Part shown: positions 7,243 to 16,341 of the stretch, piece after piece | How positions within the stretch are numbered: position 1 is the stretch's first letter | Layout: each line of letters starts with the position of its first letter | NCBI GenBank assembly: GCA_947623915.1 | Contig: CANQIB010000003.1 | Location: forward strand, 1-64,000 | DNA: 64,000 nt | DNA from: an uncultured Ruminiclostridium sp. | GTDB taxonomy: Bacteria > Bacillota > Clostridia > Oscillospirales > Ruminococcaceae | Direction: 5' to 3' | Translations under genes and position numbers: made by a program | Notes under the pieces: generated by a model | Databases searched by the model: none | Seen by the model: the letters and a program-made list of their open reading frames with translations, nothing else | What the model was told of the DNA's origin: nothing

Positions 7243-8414
7243 ACGACTCCATATTGATGTACGGGAGGGAAATCCGATGGAATGTCGTATTTGAAATTTT
7301 TGAAAAAATCATTTTCTCGGAGGTATTCATACATTTTTTGAGCAAGCACTTTATTGCCACGCTCATTTATATGACCGGCATCGGCAAAAACCTCTCCATG
7401 ATCATGAGGACGGTCAAATATGTGATCGATATCAAAAAACGGTATCCCGCGAGCATGAAGTCCTTGCAGGCATATTAAAACAATATCATCTTTTTTTACA
7501 GGCAGCCTGTTCAAATTATAAAATATATCCTGATAACGACCGGAGTAAAATTGCGATACATTTTCCACGCGATATTTGTGACCGTTTTCGTTAAATATCT
7601 TTTGAAGGTAGCTTTCAATGGTTTTATCGTAAGGTGAACCGATACCGTAATAAATACAGGTCCCCATACACCATATCGTATTTTGATATTCACCCTCTTG
7701 ATTTGCGGTTTTACGAATACCGCCTTTAGTCATAACAAGAGGATGGTCGTTATCAAGAAGGTCTGTAGTACCGTCAAGGTTTGTTTTATTTCCGGATAAC
7801 GCTAAAATCGCATGGACTTCGTCATTGCTGTAGCCAAATTCGTCAAACCGTGTTTCTATCGTTTTACCGTTCCGTGTTTCAAGCTCACGCCTTAGCTGAT
7901 GAATACTTTTTTTCAAAACTTTCTTTTCATATTCAGAAGTATACTCATTGTTTTTTATGTTGGGGATATTTGTAACGATGACTTTTGCTCCCGTGTTTTG
8001 ATTTAGATAATCATATAACGGTCTTTCCGCATAAACATACTGTATGAATTGTCCGAGAAGACTATCAAAATATACGGTCTTATCGGCAGGCAGCTCTTTA
8101 AAGCGGTTGGTGGTGAGCATAATTATCCTGTCATATTTGCCTGTGTCATTGTAATTTATCTTATTAAACAACTGACCGTTCAAAACACACGCAACGCTAT
8201 GAGCAACAGTTACCGGCTCGCCTGAGATCAGGCTGAGCTGCGGCATTATCCTCTTATCGTAACGAAACTGTACATATATTTCCCATAAGAACTCAGGGTC
8301 GTATGAAGCTATAAGCGGATTTTTTATTCCGTTATCTATACAATACTGCGGCATGGAATATCCCGCATAAAAGCAGTCGCGCAGCCGGATACATTTGAGT
8401 TGGTCGGGGGTCAT
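7149..8414 (-). CDS. SGNH-hydrolase-like protein (5' half of a frame-split gene)
   Basis: A 421-codon frame. Its C-terminal half resembles SGNH/GDSL hydrolases used in glycan acylation. WCMGTCIYYGIG lies at the nucleophile position (Cys or Ser), LICLQGLHARG at the block III region, and DAGHINERGNKVLAQ is the terminal D-x-x-H block. The N-terminal ~220 residues are unassigned. After the G-run the last 22 residues (SLSVNIKRSLNSIRRS and on) look like out-of-frame noise, so the natural protein probably continues into the nucleotidyltransferase at 6577-7242. It overlaps the upstream 883-residue gene by 4 bases (ATGA). Confidence 0.7.
   Translation of the reverse strand: MTPDQLKCIRLRDCFYAGYSMPQYCIDNGIKNPLIASYDPEFLWEIYVQFRYDKRIMPQLSLISGEPVTVAHSVACVLNGQLFNKINYNDTGKYDRIIMLTTNRFKELPADKTVYFDSLLGQFIQYVYAERPLYDYLNQNTGAKVIVTNIPNIKNNEYTSEYEKKVLKKSIHQLRRELETRNGKTIETRFDEFGYSNDEVHAILALSGNKTNLDGTTDLLDNDHPLVMTKGGIRKTANQEGEYQNTIWCMGTCIYYGIGSPYDKTIESYLQKIFNENGHKYRVENVSQFYSGRYQDIFYNLNRLPVKKDDIVLICLQGLHARGIPFFDIDHIFDRPHDHGEVFADAGHINERGNKVLAQKMYEYLRENDFFKNFKYDIPSDFPPVHQYGVVCIQNRGGGSLSVNIKRSLNSIRRSSERYAL
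7218..7228 (-). repeat. G11 homopolymer tract at an SGNH/nucleotidyltransferase junction
   Basis: Eleven C on the plus strand, G11 in coding sense. Upstream codons end ...CIQN-R. With 11 G the SGNH frame runs on for 22 unrelated residues and stops at 7149. With 9 or 12 G it joins the VAIGQYQAELEQYKAQLR frame of the nucleotidyltransferase. The tract sits exactly at the linker between two complete domains. Confidence 0.8.
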
Positions 8415-11062
8415 GTCTTTTCTCCTTCCTTTGCTTCGCCTGCTCCATTCAAAAGCAATTCTCCAACCTCACAGAAATTATTAAGCGCGTTTTCGACTGC
8501 CTCGCCGACTTTATCTGCTGACTCTAATTGATAAGTCGCCGTTCTTAACCTTATGATCCTGTCGTCCATATTAAAAGCGTTGACCTTTGTTTTATCCAAG
8601 GCGTTAAGCAGCTTAGCCTTAGCAGAACACGGACAGGAATTTAATTCTATGCTGATAATTATTTTGTCGGGTTCGGCTTTTATAAACGCTGCAAATGATG
8701 ATGGAGACGCGCTGTCCGCAAACGGCCATGACCACCAGTCGGCGTTTCGACTCAAAACAAGCTCGGAATTTATTTTGCTGTTGGAAAACTTGTTGTAATT
8801 TATCCATGCGTCTCTTCCGTTTTTCATTGAAAAAAACCTGACTGCTTCGTTTTTTTCCAGTTGCGCGAACAACTCCAGTATCATTCTTCTGAATATATCT
8901 TCCCCATACATATTTAGAAGGACCGTCTTAAAGTGAGAAAGCAGCCTTCTTTCCGTTAAAATCCTTACAAACAAAACGAAATCATCATTTTCGCTCAACT
9001 CTTCCGGATTAAAAGTCAGAATTTCATTTTCATCAATAAAATTCGCTTTTACAAAGCAGGAAACCACGCAGGGATATTTTTCGGCGAGCTTATCAAGCGC
9101 ATCATCTGCCGATTGAGCAAAATCGGGGAAATTCCATTTTTCACGGAGGAGCAATTTTGACACGATCTTTGCTTCAAGCTCAGACTCGGCGTTTTCCGCT
9201 CCTGTCAAAAGACATTCAAACGCATCGTCGTCCGCTGTTTTAAACGGGAGCGAATATTTTCTGTTCAGGGCATATTCAGCCAAGGCTTCCCACTGCTCCG
9301 CGGTAAAAGCATCTTTTCCGAAATCATCGATCAGAAAATCCACCATATTATGGATAGAAGGGTCGCTCATACGTTCATCAAAGTGAGCTGAAACTATTTC
9401 TTTTATAAGGTCAAGGACGGCGTCCGCATAGGATTGCGGTTCGGTGGGAGGCGATAATTTGAATTGTCTTATTAAACTATTATAAAAATCTTTAGGTATT
9501 CTGTTTTTTTCTTTGGGCTCAGCATATTTACCGTAATAGTAATATGCGGAAATCGTATAGCTGTTAAGAGGCATAATATATTTTTCCGATGCAGCGATCC
9601 ATCTGTCAAATATGTAACACATACCATCTTCGTAAATTTGATTGCTCATATTCAGCCGGTTATATAATAACGCTTTGGCTGCCGTTTTTAATAATCTGGG
9701 CGTTCTGCTTCTCAATGCCGAGCTTAAAATGATTTCGGATAGATCACTATTGATCTTGCTTATTTTTTCAATATTTTCTGCCACCGCCAGATTAGCATTT
9801 GCCGAGTTGAAATAAGCAATGTTGCCTATCGAATCATAAAATGACAATTTTTCGGTTGTGCTTATCTGAGAAATATATTTGTCAAAAAGTATATCCAGAG
9901 CCTTGTTAAATCCTATGTCGCTTTTTATTATTATTGCTGATTGTTTAGGAACTAATGCTTTTTTCGGGTCAAGTTTCATCACGTCTTTTACAAATAATGA
10001 AAGCTCATCATACTCTTTTTTAGTTATATGACGTTTTTTTGCATAGCCATTAACAGCAAATTTACAGATTTCCTTGTACAGCTTCATATACCCTTTTGTA
10101 GGCAAACATTCTCCCTCAACTATCATTCGGAGAGCTTCCATATTTGAAAACGATACGATCCCATCTCTTATTAAGCCGATAGAATAATTACCTGTAAAAA
10201 TTTCGGTAAAGTCAAATTGCGGAATTTGTTTATTTACTTTGTATCTTTTAAACAGAAAAAAGCAGTTATAAAGCACTACAAAATAAAGAGCATAGAGAGA
10301 ATTTATAACACTTGGCAATTCAAAATCAAGTTTTTGCTCTGAAGATATTTGAGATAGGTAATTTGCGATACAAGACTGTATTTTATTTATGTTGTTGATT
10401 ATAGAAAAACTCATTGATACGTCGAAATTCGTGTATACATCAGATAAAATGGGAAATGATCCAACAAAAGGCCATAAAAAGAAAGCCATATCAGCCCAAA
10501 TATAAACATTCCAGCGTGTCCCTGTGCTTTCAAAGCTGATCATTTTATACATATCTTGTTTATAAGCCAAAAATGTTCTGTCACTCAACGCAAAAAGTTG
10601 GCTGGCCGAGTAACGCAATACAGCGATTCTATACTCTAATCCAAATTGTAAAGCGCCATGACAACCAAGTGTCATATCCGTTTTCCCAGATAAGATCTCC
10701 GCTATATCGCTTAGTCCGTCTAAGCACAAATCTGTTCTGCATTTAAGAACAAAAACATCGTCCGGTATAAAATCAAGTCCCGATTTGAGTTGAAACGCCT
10801 GACGAGCATAATTTATATGCATGAAGTTTCCAAGGCGCTCATCAAGTTGATTGAGCTCGACAGCATCTATATTCAGTGTTTTAAGTTTTGCTCTGAGATC
10901 CGGAAAGTTATCAATTTCGCCTTTCCATGTAGAAATAACTATTCCGTCAAGCAGCCCTTCCGCGCGATAATCACACAACATTGAAAGGATTATGTATAAT
11001 TCAAACTCCTGCCTTATCGCTCCGCACACTACTGCCCAGACCTTTTTGCCCATTATAGCCAT
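8411..11062 (-). CDS. Large WavE-like glycan synthesis protein
   Basis: An 883-residue cytoplasmic protein. Residues ~5-230 resemble the WavE lipopolysaccharide-synthesis family: VWAVVCGAIRQEFELY at the start, GIVISTWKGEID, then VLKCRTDLCLDGL, the WavE-type K-x-R-T-D block. The remaining ~600 residues are helical and unrecognised, with no membrane segment. WavE alone is about 300 residues, so the C-terminal extension is the odd part and may be a docking or second catalytic region. It follows a 163-bp AT-rich gap in which no confident promoter was found, and overlaps the SGNH gene by 4 bases. Confidence 0.65.
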   Translation of the reverse strand: MAIMGKKVWAVVCGAIRQEFELYIILSMLCDYRAEGLLDGIVISTWKGEIDNFPDLRAKLKTLNIDAVELNQLDERLGNFMHINYARQAFQLKSGLDFIPDDVFVLKCRTDLCLDGLSDIAEILSGKTDMTLGCHGALQFGLEYRIAVLRYSASQLFALSDRTFLAYKQDMYKMISFESTGTRWNVYIWADMAFFLWPFVGSFPILSDVYTNFDVSMSFSIINNINKIQSCIANYLSQISSEQKLDFELPSVINSLYALYFVVLYNCFFLFKRYKVNKQIPQFDFTEIFTGNYSIGLIRDGIVSFSNMEALRMIVEGECLPTKGYMKLYKEICKFAVNGYAKKRHITKKEYDELSLFVKDVMKLDPKKALVPKQSAIIIKSDIGFNKALDILFDKYISQISTTEKLSFYDSIGNIAYFNSANANLAVAENIEKISKINSDLSEIILSSALRSRTPRLLKTAAKALLYNRLNMSNQIYEDGMCYIFDRWIAASEKYIMPLNSYTISAYYYYGKYAEPKEKNRIPKDFYNSLIRQFKLSPPTEPQSYADAVLDLIKEIVSAHFDERMSDPSIHNMVDFLIDDFGKDAFTAEQWEALAEYALNRKYSLPFKTADDDAFECLLTGAENAESELEAKIVSKLLLREKWNFPDFAQSADDALDKLAEKYPCVVSCFVKANFIDENEILTFNPEELSENDDFVLFVRILTERRLLSHFKTVLLNMYGEDIFRRMILELFAQLEKNEAVRFFSMKNGRDAWINYNKFSNSKINSELVLSRNADWWSWPFADSASPSSFAAFIKAEPDKIIISIELNSCPCSAKAKLLNALDKTKVNAFNMDDRIIRLRTATYQLESADKVGEAVENALNNFCEVGELLLNGAGEAKEGEKT

Positions 11063-11225
11063 ATCAGCATATCCCCCTGTAATTCAATATTAAAAAATAA
11101 TTTTCTATTGCTGTAATTTTTTCAAATCCCCATAATGTTTTTATCAAAAAAATACTGAACATTTCTTTAAATTTAGACTACTATTACAAAATTTAACTTT
11201 GTTTAATTACAAAATAACGAGAATT

Positions 11226-12206
11226 TCATTTTTGTTTTTTCGCCCTCACCATGCGTTCATTCAGCATATCCGCAATTTTTTCAGGCTCCATCTTTTGCAC
11301 AAGTCTTGCGTCTTTTCCGGCTCCGGCAGTCCAGTTATTGTATGCGGGGCCGTAATCCGAGACCAAGATCTTCTTCTCCGTGTTGATCTCTATTGAACCC
11401 GTTTGTATATCCCAGTAATCCCCTGCGCCCTCGACCGCAAACATTATCGTCGTCAGATCCCAGCTCTGACGTTTATATGTGCCGGTTTTATCGTTTCCGT
11501 AAATATCATAGGCGAGCCTTACCGGGTCGTCCTCGGTCATCTCGCCGCGTTTATCTCCGGTGAAAATAACCTCGCCTATCTCCTGACCGCTCCATAAAAT
11601 CGATACCGGGCAGTTGTGTATAACGTAATATGCGGCGTCAACGTCAAGCCTTATGTTATATTCACCGGCAGGCGCGGATTTTGGAAATCTCCCGCCCATT
11701 ATTATACAGAGCTTTACCTTTTGCTTTACCAGCTCTATACCGTTCAGCGGACTGTATTTATCGCTTTCCGATTTAAGCAGGTCATGAAGATTATTCAACG
11801 CTCCTATTACGGTGATGACAACGCTGTTATCCTCCGCAGATGACAAAGCCTCACGGTATACCTCCAACGCCGACCTTGCCGATTTATCGTCGGGATAGTC
11901 TTTTCCGTATTTCTCGGCAATGACGCTCTGATAAGGTGATTTTCCGCTGCTCGGACAATGCGGAGATATCCCCACGGGGACATTCGGAAAACCGTAATAC
12001 GCATTTATTCCGCCGATACATTTTACGGCGCATCCGCTGTTGCAGGAGCCTACGGTCGCAAGGACTTCCGCCCGTCCCTCCTGAACATAGGAGTAGAGTA
12101 CAGCCAAAGCGCCGGTATCGTCAACGTCGGTATCCATATCCGTATCAAATATGATTTTAACGGTCTTATCGGGAACGTATGAAAATCCACTCTTAATTTC
12201 ATTCAT
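11226..12206 (-). CDS. Nucleoside hydrolase (IUNH family)
   Basis: A 326-residue inosine/uridine-preferring nucleoside-hydrolase fold. The N-terminal VKIIFDTDMDTDVDDTGAL is the Ca-binding DTDxDxDD motif. TVIGALNNLHDLL and the later KLCIIMGGRFP also match. The C-terminal His position is not obvious. It would hydrolyse the N-glycosidic bond of a nucleoside or related ribosyl compound. This is an unexpected function inside a surface-glycan operon. Its ATG overlaps the end of the 613-residue gene by 8 bases, so it belongs to the operon. It may act on a nucleoside-like intermediate; that is inference. Confidence 0.85.
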   Translation of the reverse strand: MNEIKSGFSYVPDKTVKIIFDTDMDTDVDDTGALAVLYSYVQEGRAEVLATVGSCNSGCAVKCIGGINAYYGFPNVPVGISPHCPSSGKSPYQSVIAEKYGKDYPDDKSARSALEVYREALSSAEDNSVVITVIGALNNLHDLLKSESDKYSPLNGIELVKQKVKLCIIMGGRFPKSAPAGEYNIRLDVDAAYYVIHNCPVSILWSGQEIGEVIFTGDKRGEMTEDDPVRLAYDIYGNDKTGTYKRQSWDLTTIMFAVEGAGDYWDIQTGSIEINTEKKILVSDYGPAYNNWTAGAGKDARLVQKMEPEKIADMLNERMVRAKKQK

Positions 12207-14040
12207 CTTGAGTTTCTTCCTCTGGCTTGTCCTGCACGTCGGACAAAGGCTCGTCTTCTTCGTCTGATGCTTCTAATTCTTTTTTCGCTTTTTCTATCTC
12301 GTCTTTGATTTTTTTGTTGGCGAGCCTGAGATTATACAACTCAAGCTCGGTCTTTAACTCGGCTTCTTCTTGTTTAAGCTCTGCTTTTGCAGAATTGTCG
12401 CCCTCGTATTTTTTTAACTGAGCGTTTAACTGTTCGATTTGTTTTTCCTGCTGAGCTATGCGCTCTTCAAGCTCCCGATGCTGCGACACTATCTCCGCAT
12501 TTTCGTCCATATATTTTTCAAGCTGCTGCTCCGTCGCTTTTAACATTCCGTTTAACGCCAGAATTTGTGTATCTTTATCCATAGTGGAAAAAACATTAAG
12601 CTCAGCGCCTGTTTGAGTAAGCCTTTTTGCAAATTTCATATCGTTTACTTTCCTCCTTATATCGGAATTGTCCGTAAATATAACTATGTGTTCATAGCTT
12701 TCAAGACTTCCGTATTCCTCGTCATTATCCGCCTTGATTTGAAGTTTTTTTACCGTAAACTCATGAGCTTTCATCATACCGTAAAAATAATATGAATCGT
12801 CCTCGTTGAGAAACACGATAATGTCCGACGCGGTCCTTAGATCAAACAAAGCGTTCAAGTCGTCGTCGCTCGGCTTATTCTGTGCGCCGACAAAATATAT
12901 CGTGGGGGAATCGGACTTTACAATGTCGTTTATATTTTCGCAATAATTTACCTTTTGCTTGATCGCGATCCCGCCGAAGTTTATCATGTTTTCAAGCTGC
13001 TTGGAATTTGTTCCTATGGCACAGACCTTATAATCAGGAAATTGCTCCATCATTTTCACGCAAAAATAATAGCGATGGTTCTGCCAAAAAGACTGAATAT
13101 ATTCCTGATTGAATATCAATATTTTTTTGCATATGGAAGAAATATTGTATATGCCTGTCGAGCTTACGGAAGCCCCTACCTCGAAAGGCTCATTAAGTAT
13201 CAGCGTTAACAACTCAGCAGGAAAATGCGCGGGAACTGTTTCCACGTTATCTATAAAAGAACGATACGGCATAAGGTCGCTCGGATGAACTTTGTAATAC
13301 AGACCGTACCCGTCCAGATAATAATCCGTGGTCAACTGATAACAAATTGCATGTTCGTCATAGGTCATTATGCGAAGATTGCAGAAATGCTGCGAAAGCA
13401 TTAAAACGCTATTTGCCTTAAACAAAAGGTTTTTTGGAACATCAAAAAAATCAAGTAATATTTTCTTTTGCTTGTCGGTCAGATAGTTTAATTCTTCTAT
13501 AACATCATAATTTTCAGCCATGGGGTCATAAAAGCCCGAAAGCTGAGCATCCGTTTTTACATATTTCTTCAGTACGCAGGGATTATCGCCGGTGTATAGC
13601 CCGTTATTTAAAGCCATTTCATATCTTTGGGGCAATATTCTTTCGTCATCCGCCATAATTGGTTCAGGCTGAGAAAGCCGTCCGTCCGCTTCCTCAAACC
13701 AGTTAAACGGTTTGTTTTTAAAAATCAGCCATGAACCGAAATAATATTCAGCTCTACATACATTTATTTCCGAAAAATCACTAATGTCAAGTCCGTCGGT
13801 CTTATCACGAAATTCTTTTTCAATATTCCCGAAAATCAGCTCAGGCGCAAGTCCGTTATAATTTTTCTCCCAGTTGAATACAACGCATTTTTTAAATATG
13901 CTTTTATTTTCAAGCCCTTTAAAGCTCCGCACCAAAAAGCCCGGAACTAATAAAACTGCCTCTTCATCGGGGTGAAACCGCAGCTTATGAACTGCGAATT
14001 TCAAAATATGGTACGCAGTTATAGCGTGGTAAAGTATCAT
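12199..14040 (-). CDS. Sialyltransferase-like glycosyltransferase with coiled-coil tail (tentative)
   Basis: A 613-residue protein. The middle segment DGYGLYYKVHPSDLMPYR, followed by VPAHFPAELLTLILNEPFEV and VSSTGIYN, recalls bacterial GT-B sialyl- and polysialyltransferases (an HP motif in the donor site, then a conserved P-x-E-x-L and an S/T-S-x-G block). This fits the adjacent neuB and neuA. Residues ~490-600 form a long charged coiled coil (EQQLEKYMDENAEIV, IAQQEKQIEQLNAQLKKYEG), ending in an acidic tail. There are no membrane segments. The ATG overlaps the previous gene's TGA and has GGAGG upstream. The family assignment is my inference from short motifs. Confidence 0.5.
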   Translation of the reverse strand: MILYHAITAYHILKFAVHKLRFHPDEEAVLLVPGFLVRSFKGLENKSIFKKCVVFNWEKNYNGLAPELIFGNIEKEFRDKTDGLDISDFSEINVCRAEYYFGSWLIFKNKPFNWFEEADGRLSQPEPIMADDERILPQRYEMALNNGLYTGDNPCVLKKYVKTDAQLSGFYDPMAENYDVIEELNYLTDKQKKILLDFFDVPKNLLFKANSVLMLSQHFCNLRIMTYDEHAICYQLTTDYYLDGYGLYYKVHPSDLMPYRSFIDNVETVPAHFPAELLTLILNEPFEVGASVSSTGIYNISSICKKILIFNQEYIQSFWQNHRYYFCVKMMEQFPDYKVCAIGTNSKQLENMINFGGIAIKQKVNYCENINDIVKSDSPTIYFVGAQNKPSDDDLNALFDLRTASDIIVFLNEDDSYYFYGMMKAHEFTVKKLQIKADNDEEYGSLESYEHIVIFTDNSDIRRKVNDMKFAKRLTQTGAELNVFSTMDKDTQILALNGMLKATEQQLEKYMDENAEIVSQHRELEERIAQQEKQIEQLNAQLKKYEGDNSAKAELKQEEAELKTELELYNLRLANKKIKDEIEKAKKELEASDEEDEPLSDVQDKPEEETQDE

Positions 14041-16319
14041 TTTTTACCTCCAAATACATTAGACAAGTTTTCTCTTTTCGTCGGATCTACTCCGGTATTA
14101 TAACTTAAATTCCCTATAATTGAAAAAGTAGCTTTTCTGTTGTTAAGCAGTAATCTGATAGGAATAAAAGTATCATACCCATTAACATTCATTAGATATG
14201 AATACTTAGAAAACGCATGATAGTATTGTTCGCAAAAATCCATTATTCCTTTTTCGATCTCTTTATACCCTCTATAATTATCTATTTCGGGAGGAGCGAA
14301 TTCCATTTCATTTTTATCTGAAAATCCTAAAAATGAATTTTGAGGTGCAGTAAACATTTTTTCAACCATTTCCAATGTCAAAGGAGAATCATTTCTCATT
14401 CTGTCTCGGATTTCTCGATTTAAGCCCGGACCGAACATATAACATTCTATATCCGACGACAACATTTGCGGAGCGTTTTCTCTGGTAGTTAAAGACCCCA
14501 TCATATACATTTTAACTTTTGCGGTATTATCCGATTCTCTCATTATTCTCAAAATTTTGTCCTTTAACGGACATAAACTTTTTGCGCTCCAACCAACATC
14601 TACTATTGCAATAGAACTGCAATCTTTAACGACATTATACAGATAGTCTTTTGTTCTATCTTTGGAGTTAATTAAAATCCGCTCTACTTTATCCCAATAT
14701 TTTACCAACAGATCACATACTATACTTGTATTGCTATCAGATATCAAGCCGGACGACAACAGTCCGTTTCTTTCAAACACCTTTTTCATTTCCGAAAGGC
14801 CAACCCAGTCAAGCATTGCTCCAATTGTGTTGTTTTTTTCGCTTTGTTCCAATATAACACGCTGCAAAAAATGATATCTCTCGCCCGGCTCGACATTTCT
14901 AAAGGCTGTTATGCGTGACCAAAACACATACTCTCCGGGTATATCATTAAACATTTTGTCATAAATAGTTTTTAATAAGAAACCGTCTCGCGACAAAAAG
15001 AGTATCTTATCTATACCCGCTTCTTTTGCCTTATTATGTATCCAATTAACATATCCCATCGCCGCAAGGCCGCCGTAAACAAATCCGTATTCCCATAATC
15101 GTGAAAAAGTTTGTATACCGTTATGCAGGGTGGAATTTACAATGCCACGGTATGCAGAATCGATTAACCATGAAATGCCGCGGCTGCGGTGAGGATCTCC
15201 TAGATCGCGACAAGCTTGATAATATTTTGACGGTATACCGACTTTTTTTGCGCCCTCTACATCAGCTCCTTTATTATCTCCTACATGTATAACTGATGCG
15301 TCTCCTATTTTAGATAACAATATTCTGAATAAATCACCATTTCCTTTTCCGACATGGTAATCACAGGACACTAAAATATCTTCAAATCCTTCATATCCGC
15401 AATGTTGCAACAGTATTTTCATTTTTTCTTTTTGTAGATACATATTGGAAGTAACATATATTCTTTTTCCGGCAGCTTTTAAAATTTGGAAAACCCGATA
15501 CATATAAGGATTTGCAAAGCACATATCAAGCTCGGTCTCAAATTCTGTTTTTGCACCTTTTTCAGGGTCTATACCTGTATAATATGCTACTCTTTCATAT
15601 ATCTCTTCCAACGTCACCTCATTATTTTTTTGTAAAGCATTTCGACGCTTACGCACCTCTTCTTCTGATTTTTTTCGTACACTATCAAAATTAAAAACCC
15701 CCAGTTTTTCGCCTACTAACATAAAGACGTCAACAGGTTGATTTAACTTACGCAATATCAGTGTATCAAAAATGTCAAATGAGATAACGTCAAATTTTAT
15801 TATTGACAACGCAAAACGATAAACATCAGGACGTTTTCCTTTTTCCGATTCAGGGCCATCCATATATGGCATGACGGCTGTGGGAGCTGCCGAAGCCTGA
15901 GGCTTAGGCGAGGGTGTTGCAGGCGCAGCAGCCTTTGCCGCGGGAGCAGGCGGTTTGGGTGCGGGAGGCTTTGCCGCAGGTGCGGGTTTTGGAGATGGCG
16001 CAGGCGAAGCAGGTCTTGCGGGAATATTTGCAGGCACATTGACCTCTTCCGCAGGAGTAAACTGCATCGGCTCCTGCCTGTCGGCATAAACAAAAACACC
16101 GCTCCCTTTTACCGTATAATCCCTTGGCGGCTTGGGAAAATCTCCTTTTTTCCCTTTTTTGTAATATTTATTAAGCTGACGCAGGAATTTAAACGATTTC
16201 AAGCGGTGTGAACGGTGATATTCGGGATTTGAATCCTTATATCCCTCATAATGTGCCTGTACCTCAGGATATGTATGCACTAACTTGAAATATAGTCTGT
16301 CTTTGTACTTTTTGAACAT
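14037..16319 (-). CDS. COG5610-like HAD-domain protein with Pro/Ala linker
   Basis: A 760-residue protein. Residues 1-60 are basic. Residues ~95-150 are a low-complexity Pro/Ala/Lys linker. At ~175 a HAD-like domain begins (DVISFDIFDTLILRKL = motif I; RIYVTSNMYLQ = motif II; VIHVGDNKGADVEGA = motif IV), which is the COG5610 predicted-hydrolase type seen in polysaccharide loci. Residues ~430-740 form a second, unassigned region containing KILFLSRDGFLLKTIYDKMF, itself HAD-like in look. It may process or transfer phosphorylated sugars. A GAGGAG site precedes the ATG, and its stop overlaps the next start. Confidence 0.65.
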   Translation of the reverse strand: MFKKYKDRLYFKLVHTYPEVQAHYEGYKDSNPEYHRSHRLKSFKFLRQLNKYYKKGKKGDFPKPPRDYTVKGSGVFVYADRQEPMQFTPAEEVNVPANIPARPASPAPSPKPAPAAKPPAPKPPAPAAKAAAPATPSPKPQASAAPTAVMPYMDGPESEKGKRPDVYRFALSIIKFDVISFDIFDTLILRKLNQPVDVFMLVGEKLGVFNFDSVRKKSEEEVRKRRNALQKNNEVTLEEIYERVAYYTGIDPEKGAKTEFETELDMCFANPYMYRVFQILKAAGKRIYVTSNMYLQKEKMKILLQHCGYEGFEDILVSCDYHVGKGNGDLFRILLSKIGDASVIHVGDNKGADVEGAKKVGIPSKYYQACRDLGDPHRSRGISWLIDSAYRGIVNSTLHNGIQTFSRLWEYGFVYGGLAAMGYVNWIHNKAKEAGIDKILFLSRDGFLLKTIYDKMFNDIPGEYVFWSRITAFRNVEPGERYHFLQRVILEQSEKNNTIGAMLDWVGLSEMKKVFERNGLLSSGLISDSNTSIVCDLLVKYWDKVERILINSKDRTKDYLYNVVKDCSSIAIVDVGWSAKSLCPLKDKILRIMRESDNTAKVKMYMMGSLTTRENAPQMLSSDIECYMFGPGLNREIRDRMRNDSPLTLEMVEKMFTAPQNSFLGFSDKNEMEFAPPEIDNYRGYKEIEKGIMDFCEQYYHAFSKYSYLMNVNGYDTFIPIRLLLNNRKATFSIIGNLSYNTGVDPTKRENLSNVFGGKK

Positions 16320-16341
16320 TATTTGACTCCTCTTTTTTGTT

